DNA of 64,000 nt, taken from assembly GCF_003385115.1 (NCBI RefSeq), contig NZ_QUNI01000002.1, forward strand, positions 62,001 through 126,000, read 5' to 3'. The notes under the pieces are model-generated. The model was not told the DNA's origin and made no database searches. It saw only the letters and a list, made by a program, of their open reading frames with translations. A program made the translations under genes and the position numbers. The stretch is from Flavobacterium aquicola. GTDB taxonomy: Bacteria > Bacteroidota > Bacteroidia > Flavobacteriales > Flavobacteriaceae. Positions 44,901-52,307 of the stretch are shown one piece after another (positions within the stretch are counted from its first letter, which is position 1; each line of letters begins with the position of its first letter).

Positions 44901-45698
44901 TCTTTTAATATCTTGATTGAAATAAATTTCTTTATCATTCAAAAATATTTTCAATCCCTGACTGGCACCAAAACGTAACAGAAAACTTTTCTTTTCGGGC
45001 GAATCAATAAAAGTCTGGGCATATATAATTCCATTTCCATATTCTCCCTCGTTTGTAAAAAACTGGTACGCATCATTTTCTATATCTTTTGGATTGTACC
45101 AGCCAATTTTACCATTGCTGTTAGCATCAAAAAGTTTATCATTTTTGGCATAAATTTCAGGCTCGTATTCAATTTCCAAACCACTGCCATTCAAGTTTTC
45201 AAAAACACCGCAAAACTGCCATTGCGTTATGACTCCCAAATCAGCAAACGACTTTTGAGCATCTTCAAATTTCATTCTTTTGCGCTCAAATATTGCTTTT
45301 CTGTATTTAACAATAGGCAGGTCTTTAAACTTTGGTGATGAAGCCAGATAATCAATTTTAGTATATGTCAGATCATTGCAGGCGTCCGTCGAAATATCAC
45401 TAAGTATCATATCTTTATTAATAAAAGGTGCAATATAGTACTGAGAATTCGGAAGCTTTTCTAAATTTTTAAGCATAGTCTCATCAAAGCTTATCTTCCC
45501 AGACTGTTCATCTATAAATGCGTCCAAAAACAATAAATCAATGTTAGTTGTTTTACTTTTTCCAAACTGTTTATCAAATAAAACTCTTGCCTCATCCCGT
45601 TTATTATTAATCAGCAAATTCAATACATTAGTGTAATCTGCCTGCGAGTAAATAAAATTTGAAACAAACAGTAAAAACAGAATAGTAATTTTTTTCAT
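41946..45698 (-). CDS. Large secreted DUF3857/transglutaminase-like protein
   Basis: 1250 aa from the start chosen at MKKITILFLLF; signal peptide ends at FIYSQ. The N-terminal 600 residues are repeat-like helices with a PA14-like beta region near 170-320. Then a DUF3857 domain (about 640-800) is followed by a transglutaminase-like core with catalytic Cys in TTKLGDCKDVSTLF (about 978), and a C-terminal beta domain. Such proteins are common in Flavobacteria next to unrelated genes. The role is unknown, possibly in protein processing in the envelope. It sits just after pcm on the same strand; an upstream in-frame start at 45722 would give no better signal peptide. Confidence 0.87.
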   Translation of the reverse strand: MKKITILFLLFVSNFIYSQADYTNVLNLLINNKRDEARVLFDKQFGKSKTTNIDLLFLDAFIDEQSGKISFDETMLKNLEKLPNSQYYIAPFINKDMILSDISTDACNDLTYTKIDYLASSPKFKDLPIVKYRKAIFERKRMKFEDAQKSFADLGVITQWQFCGVFENLNGSGLEIEYEPEIYAKNDKLFDANSNGKIGWYNPKDIENDAYQFFTNEGEYGNGIIYAQTFIDSPEKKSFLLRFGASQGLKIFLNDKEIYFNQDIKRTNLDAYTLKINLEKGVNRLLFKLSTYGGGDYFSAQVKNLDYTVANDLKFNKEYLPYTISKGDAAEVEILKLDYELYFDNLVKKYPNNLLYKLFQYAAYESNTKYISAYEAIEGLDVKYPNSSFIASYFLRYYDLVGDEAQKKQEIVKNIEKNDIDYYYATFSKILDSKWLQNSSIADLEIYKNRSKKYKQRFCELMFDFMIASKKEDVEEMFRLLSDIDKDTYGNEKFKIASATLYLKLKNDKAKTIALLEELSKDKIITEVDNLLITYYNELNNKAAVERIVKRRIKEYSYINLFRNDYITILSNENKYDEALAVIDENLSNFPYSFTNMEKKAGIYNLMKNNKEAEKYIRQSLTHNSGNGKLRKQLYDISKIPDEIEEIATKDIYKLAKTRRNSKLKSDYGVVLLLDEYIVNVFPEGGRKSKMSYLYEITTESGIEKMKEYSLNLNYNTVIKAEIIKADGTIVPAEEGDNLLVFSNLKVGDVIYLYYERIDNGTGRFYKDFNISCYFDSDYPSTEAIFGLITPEDSKYYTSFSNGDIVPITKKINGKNCSIWKRTNIPALSLKEDYAPIASDLTNTIEVGTIKSWSDISNWYSDLVKKNLKSDKITKDTFNTIFPKGTANLSDDEKAKAIYSYIEKNITYSSLDFRQSGYVPQKPSKTITTKLGDCKDVSTLFVALSEYAGLKSNLVLVSTNDNGFNSMRLPSKDFNHCIVQTRIDNKVVFLELTDKYLPYRMLPTSLYNANALVISFDKKENEASKLINIPFDTTIQNSLKTSSVVTLDDKSKVFVNTHTIAGATKSYYNELFSDATTKDVRDKEIEKGYNKQLQKVVSLQSVKLVANETFDKALTYETKFSINENLQKVGTLKITEIPFIDKVYTRDIIATDNRKFDINYSYYENNNKYESEVILNIPEGKKFSEIPESKTFSFKNQNYTLHFELLKNNSLKINREVTILWDNIKPSDYLEYKKFVEEVIAAEEQIVGFK

Positions 45699-45723
45699 AA
45701 TTTTTGGTTGGTTAAGTAGCATT

Positions 45724-46365
45724 TTAATTTTTATCTTCTAATAAAGGAACAAAGCGAAACTCTCCAAATTCATGTTTTTCAAACTGTGTTTCATTTACAC
45801 GAATAAGCATAGTCATTATTTGAACATTTTCTCCTAATGGAATAACAAGCCTTCCTCCTACTTTGAGCTGTGCCATCAAAGGCTGCGGGATAAAGGGAGC
45901 ACCGGCAGTAACGATTACACTATCAAAAGGCGCATAATTTGGAAGTCCTTTATAGCCATCTCCAAAAGAAAGATGTTTAGGACGAATCCCAAGTTTTGGC
46001 AGTAAAACAGAAGTTTTTTTGAACAGCTCATTTTGTCTTTCTATAGAAAAAACCTGAGCGCCCATTAAACACAAAACCGCTGTCTGATATCCTGAACCTG
46101 TACCAATTTCCAACACTTTGTGCCCTTTCTGGATTTCTAACAACTGTGATTGAAAAGCTACAGTATAAGGCTGAGAAATTGTCTGACCTGCTGCGATAGG
46201 AAAAGCTTTGTCCTGATAAGCATAATCTTCAAAACTGGAGTTTAAAAATAAATGACGAGGGATTTTTTTTATAGCTTCCAGAACATTCTTATCTGCAATT
46301 CCTTTTTCCTTTAAGGTATTTACTAATTGATTTCGAAGTCCTTGATGCTTGGCTGTATCTTTCAA
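45724..46365 (-). CDS. pcm: Protein-L-isoaspartate O-methyltransferase
   Basis: 213 aa. Methylates L-isoaspartyl residues in damaged proteins using S-adenosylmethionine. Motif I is VLEIGTGSGYQTAVL (about 80-94), with the earlier RHLFLNSSFEDYAYQD and PIAAGQTISQPYTVA, typical of Pcm. The C-terminal GGRLVIPLG is also conserved. It ends 25 bp before the start of the large DUF3857 gene on the same strand and may be co-transcribed with it. Its upstream neighbour is divergent. Confidence 0.94.
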   Translation of the reverse strand: MKDTAKHQGLRNQLVNTLKEKGIADKNVLEAIKKIPRHLFLNSSFEDYAYQDKAFPIAAGQTISQPYTVAFQSQLLEIQKGHKVLEIGTGSGYQTAVLCLMGAQVFSIERQNELFKKTSVLLPKLGIRPKHLSFGDGYKGLPNYAPFDSVIVTAGAPFIPQPLMAQLKVGGRLVIPLGENVQIMTMLIRVNETQFEKHEFGEFRFVPLLEDKN

Positions 46366-46486
46366 AATTTAAGATTTATATTATAGAACAAAAATAGAAA
46401 ACTAAATCAATTTCCTTCTCAAAATAAAATCAAAATTAATACTCCCAAACAATAAAAAATAAGCACGTAATTTAGAATCTTATAAA

Positions 46487-46516
46487 TTGGAATTTCTTAT
46501 TTTATTACTATTTTTG
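46487..46516 (+). promoter_or_regulatory. Promoter of the Gfo/Idh/MocA gene (TTG-N19-TATTTTTG)
   Basis: TTG at 46487-46489, a 19-bp spacer, then TATTTTTG at 46509-46516, a near-ideal Bacteroidota promoter. The start codon is at 46533, so the leader is short (about 10 bases). Confidence 0.65.
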
Positions 46517-46532
46517 TGGAAACATCATTATT

Positions 46533-47498
46533 ATGCTGAAAATTGGAGTATTAGGTGCTGGGCACCTGGGTAAAATACATTTGCGTTTATTACAACAATC
46601 TGAAAAGTATGAATTAGTTGGTTTTTATGACCCCAATCTAGAAAACGCCGAAAAAATAAACAAAGAATTTGGTTACAAAAATTTCAATACAATTGCAACA
46701 CTTATCCATGCAGTAGACGTTATTGATATCGTTACACCTACACTTTCCCATTATAAATGTGCCAAAGTAGCCATCAAATCCGGAAAACATGTTTTTATTG
46801 AAAAACCCATTTCAAATACCATTGAAGAAGCTGAAGAAATCATTGCATTAGCAAAAGAATTCAATGTAAAAGGTCAGGTTGGTCACGTAGAAAGATTCAA
46901 CCCTGCATTTATCGCTACCAAAAACATGATTGAAAACCCAATGTTTATTGAAACACATCGATTAGCAGAGTTCAATCCCCGCGGAACTGACGTTCCTGTA
47001 GTTTTGGATTTAATGATACATGATATTGACGCCATTTTGAGTGTTGTGCAATCGAAAGTAAAAAGCATCAATGCGAGCGGAGTTTCTGTAATCAGTGATA
47101 CACCAGATATTGCAAATGCCAGAATTGAATTCGAAAATGGCTGCGTGGCAAATTTGACTGCGAGCCGAATTTCACTGAAAAATATGCGTAAATCAAGATT
47201 TTTTCAAAAAGATGCCTACATCTCTGTTGATTTTCTTGAGAAAAAATGTGAAGTAGTCAAAATGAAAGATGCACCAGAAGTTCCTGGCGATTTTGATATG
47301 ATTTTGCAAAATGCTGAAGGGGTAAAAAGACAAATCTATTTTGAAAATCCAGATGTAGAAAGCAATAATGCTATTCTTGACGAATTAGAAACATTTGCTG
47401 ATGCAATTAATAATGATACTACTCCAATTGTAACATTGGAACAAGCTACTGATGCCTTGAGAGTTGCCTATCAGATTATTGATTGTTTTAATAAATAA
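46533..47498 (+). CDS. Gfo/Idh/MocA-family NAD(P)-dependent oxidoreductase
   Basis: 321 aa. Rossmann motif GVLGAGHLGKIHLRLL at the N-terminus, EKPISNTIEEAEEII (about 94-108) and the catalytic His region GHVERFNPAF, then an alpha/beta C-terminal domain. It is probably a sugar or inositol dehydrogenase. No carbohydrate gene is nearby to point to a substrate. It forms a same-strand set with the 3-hydroxyacyl-CoA dehydrogenase 90 bp later. Confidence 0.9.
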   Translation: MLKIGVLGAGHLGKIHLRLLQQSEKYELVGFYDPNLENAEKINKEFGYKNFNTIATLIHAVDVIDIVTPTLSHYKCAKVAIKSGKHVFIEKPISNTIEEAEEIIALAKEFNVKGQVGHVERFNPAFIATKNMIENPMFIETHRLAEFNPRGTDVPVVLDLMIHDIDAILSVVQSKVKSINASGVSVISDTPDIANARIEFENGCVANLTASRISLKNMRKSRFFQKDAYISVDFLEKKCEVVKMKDAPEVPGDFDMILQNAEGVKRQIYFENPDVESNNAILDELETFADAINNDTTPIVTLEQATDALRVAYQIIDCFNK

Positions 47499-47588
47499 AA
47501 AAACTAAAAATTTCATTAAAGTTTAAGGTTTAAAGTCTAATATGTAGATTTTAAATTTTAAACTTTTTTAACTTATAAATATCATAAA

Positions 47589-48476
47589 ATGAAAATTATT
47601 GCTGTAATCGGAGCTGGAACTATGGGTAACGGAATTGCCCATACTTTTGCGCAAAGTGGTTTTACCGTAAAACTGATTGATGTTTCCGAAAAATCACTTG
47701 ATAAAGGGATGGCGACTATTTTCGCTAATTTAGACCGAATGGTTTCTAAAGGAACCATAACCGAAGAAGACAAAGTCAAAACCATTACCAATATTATTAC
47801 TTACACTGATATAAAAGACGGTGTTGTAGGAGCTGATTTAGTAGTCGAAGCAGCTACCGAAAATGTAGAATTAAAACTAAATATTTTCAAGCAATTAAAC
47901 GAAGCATGTTCTCATAATACGATTTTAGCAACCAACACTTCGTCTATTTCGATTACTCAAATTGGAGCCGTTGTAGCGCATCCGGAACGTGTAATAGGAA
48001 TGCACTTCATGAATCCGGTGCCAATCATGAAACTAGTTGAAATCATTCGTGGATATAACACCAGTGATGAAGTGACAAACATCATCATGAAGTTATCCGA
48101 AAAACTGGGAAAAACTCCCGTGGAAGTAAATGATTACCCAGGTTTTGTTGCCAATAGAATTTTGATGCCAATGATTAACGAAGCAATCGAAACCCTATAC
48201 AACAAAGTTGCCGGCGTTTATGAAATTGACACCGTTATGAAACTAGGAATGGGACATCCGATGGGACCTTTACAACTAGCCGATTTCATTGGCCTTGATG
48301 TTTGTCTGGCGATATTAAATGTAATGTACGACGGTTTCAAAAACCCAAAATATGCGCCTTGTCCGTTATTGGTAAATATGGTTAGAGCTGGAAAACTAGG
48401 AATTAAATCAGGTGAAGGCTTTTATGATTACAGTGAAAGCAAAAAAGCAGAGAAGATTTCGAAGCAGTTTGTTTAA
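47589..48476 (+). CDS. 3-hydroxybutyryl-CoA dehydrogenase
   Basis: 295 aa. NAD-binding motif AVIGAGTMGNGIAHTFAQSG (residues 4-23), the family signature HFMNPVPIMKLVEII with the catalytic His, PGFVANRILMPMINEA, and DTVMKLGMGHPMGPL. This length is that of stand-alone short-chain enzymes (Hbd/PaaH type). It acts in fatty-acid or butyrate-related metabolism by oxidising or reducing (S)-3-hydroxyacyl-CoA. No other beta-oxidation gene is in the window. Confidence 0.93.
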   Translation: MKIIAVIGAGTMGNGIAHTFAQSGFTVKLIDVSEKSLDKGMATIFANLDRMVSKGTITEEDKVKTITNIITYTDIKDGVVGADLVVEAATENVELKLNIFKQLNEACSHNTILATNTSSISITQIGAVVAHPERVIGMHFMNPVPIMKLVEIIRGYNTSDEVTNIIMKLSEKLGKTPVEVNDYPGFVANRILMPMINEAIETLYNKVAGVYEIDTVMKLGMGHPMGPLQLADFIGLDVCLAILNVMYDGFKNPKYAPCPLLVNMVRAGKLGIKSGEGFYDYSESKKAEKISKQFV

Positions 48477-48564
48477 GCTAGAAGTTTATTAAATTTTACA
48501 AAAACACATTTCAAAATTCAAAAAATTTAGTATTCCAATCCCATTAAACAACAAAAAGGAATGT

Positions 48565-49152
48565 ATGAAAAATTTACTACGAACACTTTTTATGTTTACA
48601 ACAACGATTTGTATTTCACAGAATATAAAAATTGATACTAATAAACGAGAATTTACAATTAAAGAAATTGATAGTATTTGTTTAAAAAACGGAAGTGCTA
48701 ATATTGTTTCGGAAGGAAAGATTGAAAGAAAGATTGAAAATTTAAATAAATCAAATGTAGTAATTGGAAATGGAGGCTTCTCGAATAAAATATATCTATA
48801 TCATTTTGACGAAGCCAAATACAACGCATTAACAAATATTGAAAAAAGAAAATATGATTTCAATCAATATTCCCGTTTAATAAAAGGTGAATATCATGAA
48901 GGCGTAAATTACAAAAAATCATATTCAGAAAATATCTATGGTGAATTTTATTATTTAAATGATTTACTTTTTTACATAAAGGTTAAAATTATTAGAACGG
49001 AAAAAAACAAAGAAGAGATATCGCAAATTTTCAATTTTAGCATTTCAGAATTGAACAATTCAAAATCAATAAAAAACATTTTCTTATTTGAAGTTAAAAG
49101 TTGGATTAAAAAAAGAAATAATGAAATTTTAGAAATTTATAATAAAAAATGA
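48565..49152 (+). CDS. Secreted protein of unknown function (195 aa)
   Basis: Signal peptide LLRTLFMFTTTICISQ, then a Lys/Asn/Ile-rich protein with predicted strands and a C-terminal helix. No family is recognised. It is very AT-rich compared with the genes on both sides, suggesting a recent insertion between the dehydrogenase and yggS. Its end overlaps the yggS start by 4 bp (ATGA), so the two are translationally coupled. Confidence 0.65.
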   Translation: MKNLLRTLFMFTTTICISQNIKIDTNKREFTIKEIDSICLKNGSANIVSEGKIERKIENLNKSNVVIGNGGFSNKIYLYHFDEAKYNALTNIEKRKYDFNQYSRLIKGEYHEGVNYKKSYSENIYGEFYYLNDLLFYIKVKIIRTEKNKEEISQIFNFSISELNNSKSIKNIFLFEVKSWIKKRNNEILEIYNKK

Positions 49153-49832
49153 ATACGATTCAACAAAACCTTCTCCACATAAAATCAACTCTTCCAGAAC
49201 ACGTTACTTTGGTGGCTGTTTCCAAAACCAAACCTGTTCCGGATTTAATGGAAGCCTATAATGCCGGTCAGCGTATTTTTGGTGAAAACAAAATTCAGGA
49301 AATGGCCGATAAATGGGAACAAATGCCCAAAGACATTGAATGGCACATGATTGGGCATGTACAAACTAATAAAGTTAAATACATGGCTCCTTTCGTGAGT
49401 TTGATTCATGGTGTTGATAGTTTGAAATTATTGGAAGAAATCAACAAGCAAGCCAAAAAAAGTAATAGAATTATTGATTGTTTATTACAAATATACATAG
49501 CCGAAGAAGAATCAAAATTCGGATTGGACAAAGAAGAATTGTCAGCACTATTGACCTCTCCAATTTTAGAAGAAATGAAAAATATTCGAATAGTTGGTTT
49601 AATGGGAATGGCAACTTTCACAGATAATCAAAACCAAATCAAAAAGGAATTCACGCATTTGAAAACGATTTTTGATGGATTAAACGACACAGTCGGATCA
49701 CGTAGAGATGCACTGCAGTGCATCTCTACGCCGAAAACATTATCAATGGGAATGTCCGGCGATTACCAATTGGCAATTTCATGCGGAAGCACAATGGTTC
49801 GAATTGGAAGTAGTATATTTGGAGGAAGATAG
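49149..49832 (+). CDS. yggS: YggS-family PLP-binding protein, with palindrome insert
   Basis: 227 aa. Binds pyridoxal phosphate and helps PLP and amino-acid homeostasis. LVAVSKTKPV carries the PLP Lys (about 26), then FGENKIQE, EWHMIGHVQTNK, RIVGLMGMATF and the phosphate-binding LSMGMSGDYQLAISCGSTMVRIGS. Between residues about 184 and 195 (GSRRDALQCISTPK) the coding sequence is a perfect 30-bp palindrome (49701-49730), absent from normal members as I remember them. The insert is in frame and lies in a loop before the LSMGMS strand, so the protein may still work. The start overlaps the preceding gene. Confidence 0.92.
   Translation: MNTIQQNLLHIKSTLPEHVTLVAVSKTKPVPDLMEAYNAGQRIFGENKIQEMADKWEQMPKDIEWHMIGHVQTNKVKYMAPFVSLIHGVDSLKLLEEINKQAKKSNRIIDCLLQIYIAEEESKFGLDKEELSALLTSPILEEMKNIRIVGLMGMATFTDNQNQIKKEFTHLKTIFDGLNDTVGSRRDALQCISTPKTLSMGMSGDYQLAISCGSTMVRIGSSIFGGR
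49701..49730. repeat. Perfect 30-bp palindrome inside yggS
   Basis: CGTAGAGATGCACTG and its exact complement CAGTGCATCTCTACG. A second copy with the core AGATGCACTGCAGTGCATCT lies at 49841-49868, just after the gene. Confidence 0.92.
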
Positions 49833-49840
49833 AAAAACAT

Positions 49841-49868
49841 CGTAAAGATGCACTGCAGTGCATCTCAA
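49841..49868. repeat. Second palindrome copy between yggS and the exonuclease gene
   Basis: The central 20 bases (AGATGCACTGCAGTGCATCT, 49846-49865) are a perfect palindrome and the same as the core of the 49701 copy. The outer bases are less symmetric (CGTAA ... CAAC). It lies 18 bp before the TTG start of the next gene. Confidence 0.85.
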
Positions 49869-49886
49869 CAAAACTAAAACTGAATT

Positions 49887-51248
49887 TTGTACGCAATACT
49901 CGACATAGAAACCACAGGAGGGCAATTCAACGAAGAAGGAATCACAGAGATTGCTATCTATAAATACGATGGGCATGAAATTGTGGATCAATTCATCAGT
50001 TTGATTAATCCTGAAATTCCAATTCAACCGTTTGTTGTCAAACTCACGGGTATCAATAACGAAATGCTTCGTGGCGCGCCAAAGTTTTACGAAGTTGCCA
50101 AACGTATTATCGAGATAACAAACGACTGCGTACTTGTGGCACACAACGCCTCATTTGATTATCGAATTCTCCGCACCGAATTTCGTCGCCTCGGATATGA
50201 TTTCAATATCAAAACCCTTTGTACCGTAGAATTGTCACAGCGTTTAATGCCGGAACAACCATCACACAGTCTGGGAAAATTAGTAAGAGCATTGGGAATT
50301 CCCATGGCCGACAGACACAGAGCCAGCGGTGATGCAATGGCGACGGTCAAACTTTTCAAGATGCTTTTGGACAAAGATTTAGAAAAGACAATTACAAAAG
50401 AACTAATCAAATTTGAAGTTATCAAAGGAGTTTCTCCTCGATTATTGGACATAATCGAAAGCCTTCCATCCAAAACCGGAATTTATTACATTCATAGAGA
50501 AGACGGCAGTATCATATTCATCGGCCAAAGCAAAAACATAAAAAAGAGAGTCAATCAGCACTTTACAGGAATAACCAGCAGTGCCAAAAAAATTCAAACT
50601 GAAGTATTCACAGTAACATTTGAAGAAACAGGAAGCGAATTGATTGCACTATTAAAAGCATCCGAAGAAATAAAGAAAAACAGTCCGATTTACAACAGAA
50701 TGTCACGCAAAAAAACGCTGAATTGGGCAATCTATGCCGAAAAAGACAGTGACGGATATTTGAATTTAAAACTTCAAAAGGCAGATGGACGCAAAAAAGA
50801 AATAACTGCTTTTTCCAGCCAGCAGGAAGCAAAATCTGCCCTAAGCCGTATTACGGCAAGTTATCAATTGTGTCCGAAGCTGACAGGTCTTTCGGATTCG
50901 AAAACGCCTTGTCCGCAAAACGAAAACAATCCATGTGACGGTGCCTGTTCAAAGAAAATAACTCCCGAAGAATATAATGCCAGAGTTCAGGTTTTTATCG
51001 ACAAAAATCTTTTTGATAATAAAAACATGATTATCATTGACCGTGGCCGAAAAACAGGTGAACACAGCGCTATTCTAATAGAAAACGGAGTTTACAAAGG
51101 TTATGCTTTTTATGATTTGAACTATCAGATTAACACTCCGGATATTCTGAAAAATATCTTGATTCCAACACCCAACAATAAAAATACCCGAAATTATATT
51201 CAGGAATATCTAAGAAAAAACAGAGTTCAAAAAATTATTAATTTTTAA
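49887..51248 (+). CDS. DnaQ-like exonuclease fused to a GIY-YIG domain
   Basis: 453 aa. Residues 1-165 form a DEDDh 3'-5' exonuclease (ILDIETTGG with Asp/Glu, VAHNASFDYRIL, and HRASGDAMATVKLF with the final His/Asp). Residues 190-275 form a GIY-YIG nuclease (TGIYYIHREDG, FIGQSKNIKKRVNQHF) like the N-terminus of UvrC; the C-terminal part (CPKLTGLSDSKTPCPQNENN) has a Cys-containing region. It resembles DNA polymerase III epsilon/UvrC-type hybrid proteins that may act in repair. The start is TTG at 49887; it gives the family's MYAILDIETTGG beginning and no ATG is upstream. Confidence 0.9.
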   Translation: MYAILDIETTGGQFNEEGITEIAIYKYDGHEIVDQFISLINPEIPIQPFVVKLTGINNEMLRGAPKFYEVAKRIIEITNDCVLVAHNASFDYRILRTEFRRLGYDFNIKTLCTVELSQRLMPEQPSHSLGKLVRALGIPMADRHRASGDAMATVKLFKMLLDKDLEKTITKELIKFEVIKGVSPRLLDIIESLPSKTGIYYIHREDGSIIFIGQSKNIKKRVNQHFTGITSSAKKIQTEVFTVTFEETGSELIALLKASEEIKKNSPIYNRMSRKKTLNWAIYAEKDSDGYLNLKLQKADGRKKEITAFSSQQEAKSALSRITASYQLCPKLTGLSDSKTPCPQNENNPCDGACSKKITPEEYNARVQVFIDKNLFDNKNMIIIDRGRKTGEHSAILIENGVYKGYAFYDLNYQINTPDILKNILIPTPNNKNTRNYIQEYLRKNRVQKIINF

Positions 51249-51257
51249 TAATTACAA

Positions 51258-52106
51258 TTGAGAAAAATTAAATCTAAATATGATGCTTTCAGGCAACAAA
51301 CCCGAATCATAGTCCACGGCACAACTACAAGCGCCGGACAAATATTTGATTTGGTACTTTTGGGTGTAATTTTATTGAGTCTCTTTTTGGTTATCATGGA
51401 AACCGTCGAAGGTTTCAATGCCAAATACCACAGCCAACTCGTTTTTTTAGAATGGATAATTACTATTTTCTTCACTATCGAGTATATTCTACGGGTAATT
51501 TCTATAGACAAACCAATCAAATACATTTTTAGTTTCTACGGTATAATAGATCTAATTGCAACTTTACCTATGTATTTGTCAATATTTTTCCCAGGAACAA
51601 GTATATTAACCGCTGTTCGGGCTCTACGATTGTTACGTCTGTTTAAAATTATCAATCATCCACATTTCACCAGTCAATCTGTACAATTGAAAGAGGCAGT
51701 CAACGCCAGCCGAGGGAAAATCATTGTATTTATCTATTTTGTTCTAATCTGTACAATCATTATTGGGTCCATAATGTACATTATCGAAGGTAAAGAAAGT
51801 GGTTTTACCAGCATCCCAACAAGCATCTACTGGACTATTGTAACCTTAACAACAGTAGGTTATGGCGACATTTCTCCGCAAACTCCGTTGGGACAAATTT
51901 TTGCTTCATTAGTAATGATTTTAGGTTACGGAATCATCGCCGTTCCTACCGGAATCATCACAGCCGAATTTGCAAAAAGAAACATACATACAAACTCAGA
52001 CACTTTCAAAACTACTTGTACATCATGTAGTACAGTCATTCAAAATAAGGAAGCACTATTTTGCCATCATTGCGGAAATAAATTAAATGATTCTATTAGT
52101 AGCTAA
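51258..52106 (+). CDS. Voltage-gated-type potassium channel with C-terminal zinc ribbon
   Basis: 282 aa. Six membrane helices of the voltage-gated ion channel family, with an arginine-containing S4 (LTAVRALRLLRLFKI), and the pore loop TTVGYGDISPQT (selectivity filter GYGD). The C-terminus contains CTSCSTVIQNKEALFCHHCGNKL, a Cys4-type zinc ribbon, unusual for a small channel. The start is TTG at 51258, 10 bp after the nuclease gene; no upstream ATG exists. An RNA or protein contact for the ribbon is unknown. Confidence 0.88.
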   Translation: MRKIKSKYDAFRQQTRIIVHGTTTSAGQIFDLVLLGVILLSLFLVIMETVEGFNAKYHSQLVFLEWIITIFFTIEYILRVISIDKPIKYIFSFYGIIDLIATLPMYLSIFFPGTSILTAVRALRLLRLFKIINHPHFTSQSVQLKEAVNASRGKIIVFIYFVLICTIIIGSIMYIIEGKESGFTSIPTSIYWTIVTLTTVGYGDISPQTPLGQIFASLVMILGYGIIAVPTGIITAEFAKRNIHTNSDTFKTTCTSCSTVIQNKEALFCHHCGNKLNDSISS

Positions 52107-52307
52107 TCCAGCTGTACACTGCAACTCCTCGTTATTCCAGTAGTTTTTCCAAGGCATAAAAGGAGCTTCTTTCAGTCGCTCTTTTATACCAGGAAAAACA
52201 AACTGTAATAACTGCGGGGTTTCCGTTACCATCTGGGCTAGTGGAGCAGTAGTCAAAAGAAGAAATGCAAACATTGCAACAAAACAAATGAAATATTTAA
52301 TTACCAT
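52083..52307 (-). CDS. Possible 74-aa secreted protein, antisense at the miaA start
   Basis: The minus strand reads VIKYFICFVAMFAFLLLTTA followed by PLAQ, a good signal-peptide-like stretch, then ETPQLLQFVFPGIKERL and PWKNYWNNEELQCTAGL before the stop. The region 52107-52260 has no gene on the plus strand and appears GC-richer than nearby gaps, consistent with coding. It overlaps the end of the channel gene and the first 20 bp of miaA, which speaks against it. Low confidence. Confidence 0.3.
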   Translation of the reverse strand: MVIKYFICFVAMFAFLLLTTAPLAQMVTETPQLLQFVFPGIKERLKEAPFMPWKNYWNNEELQCTAGLATNRII

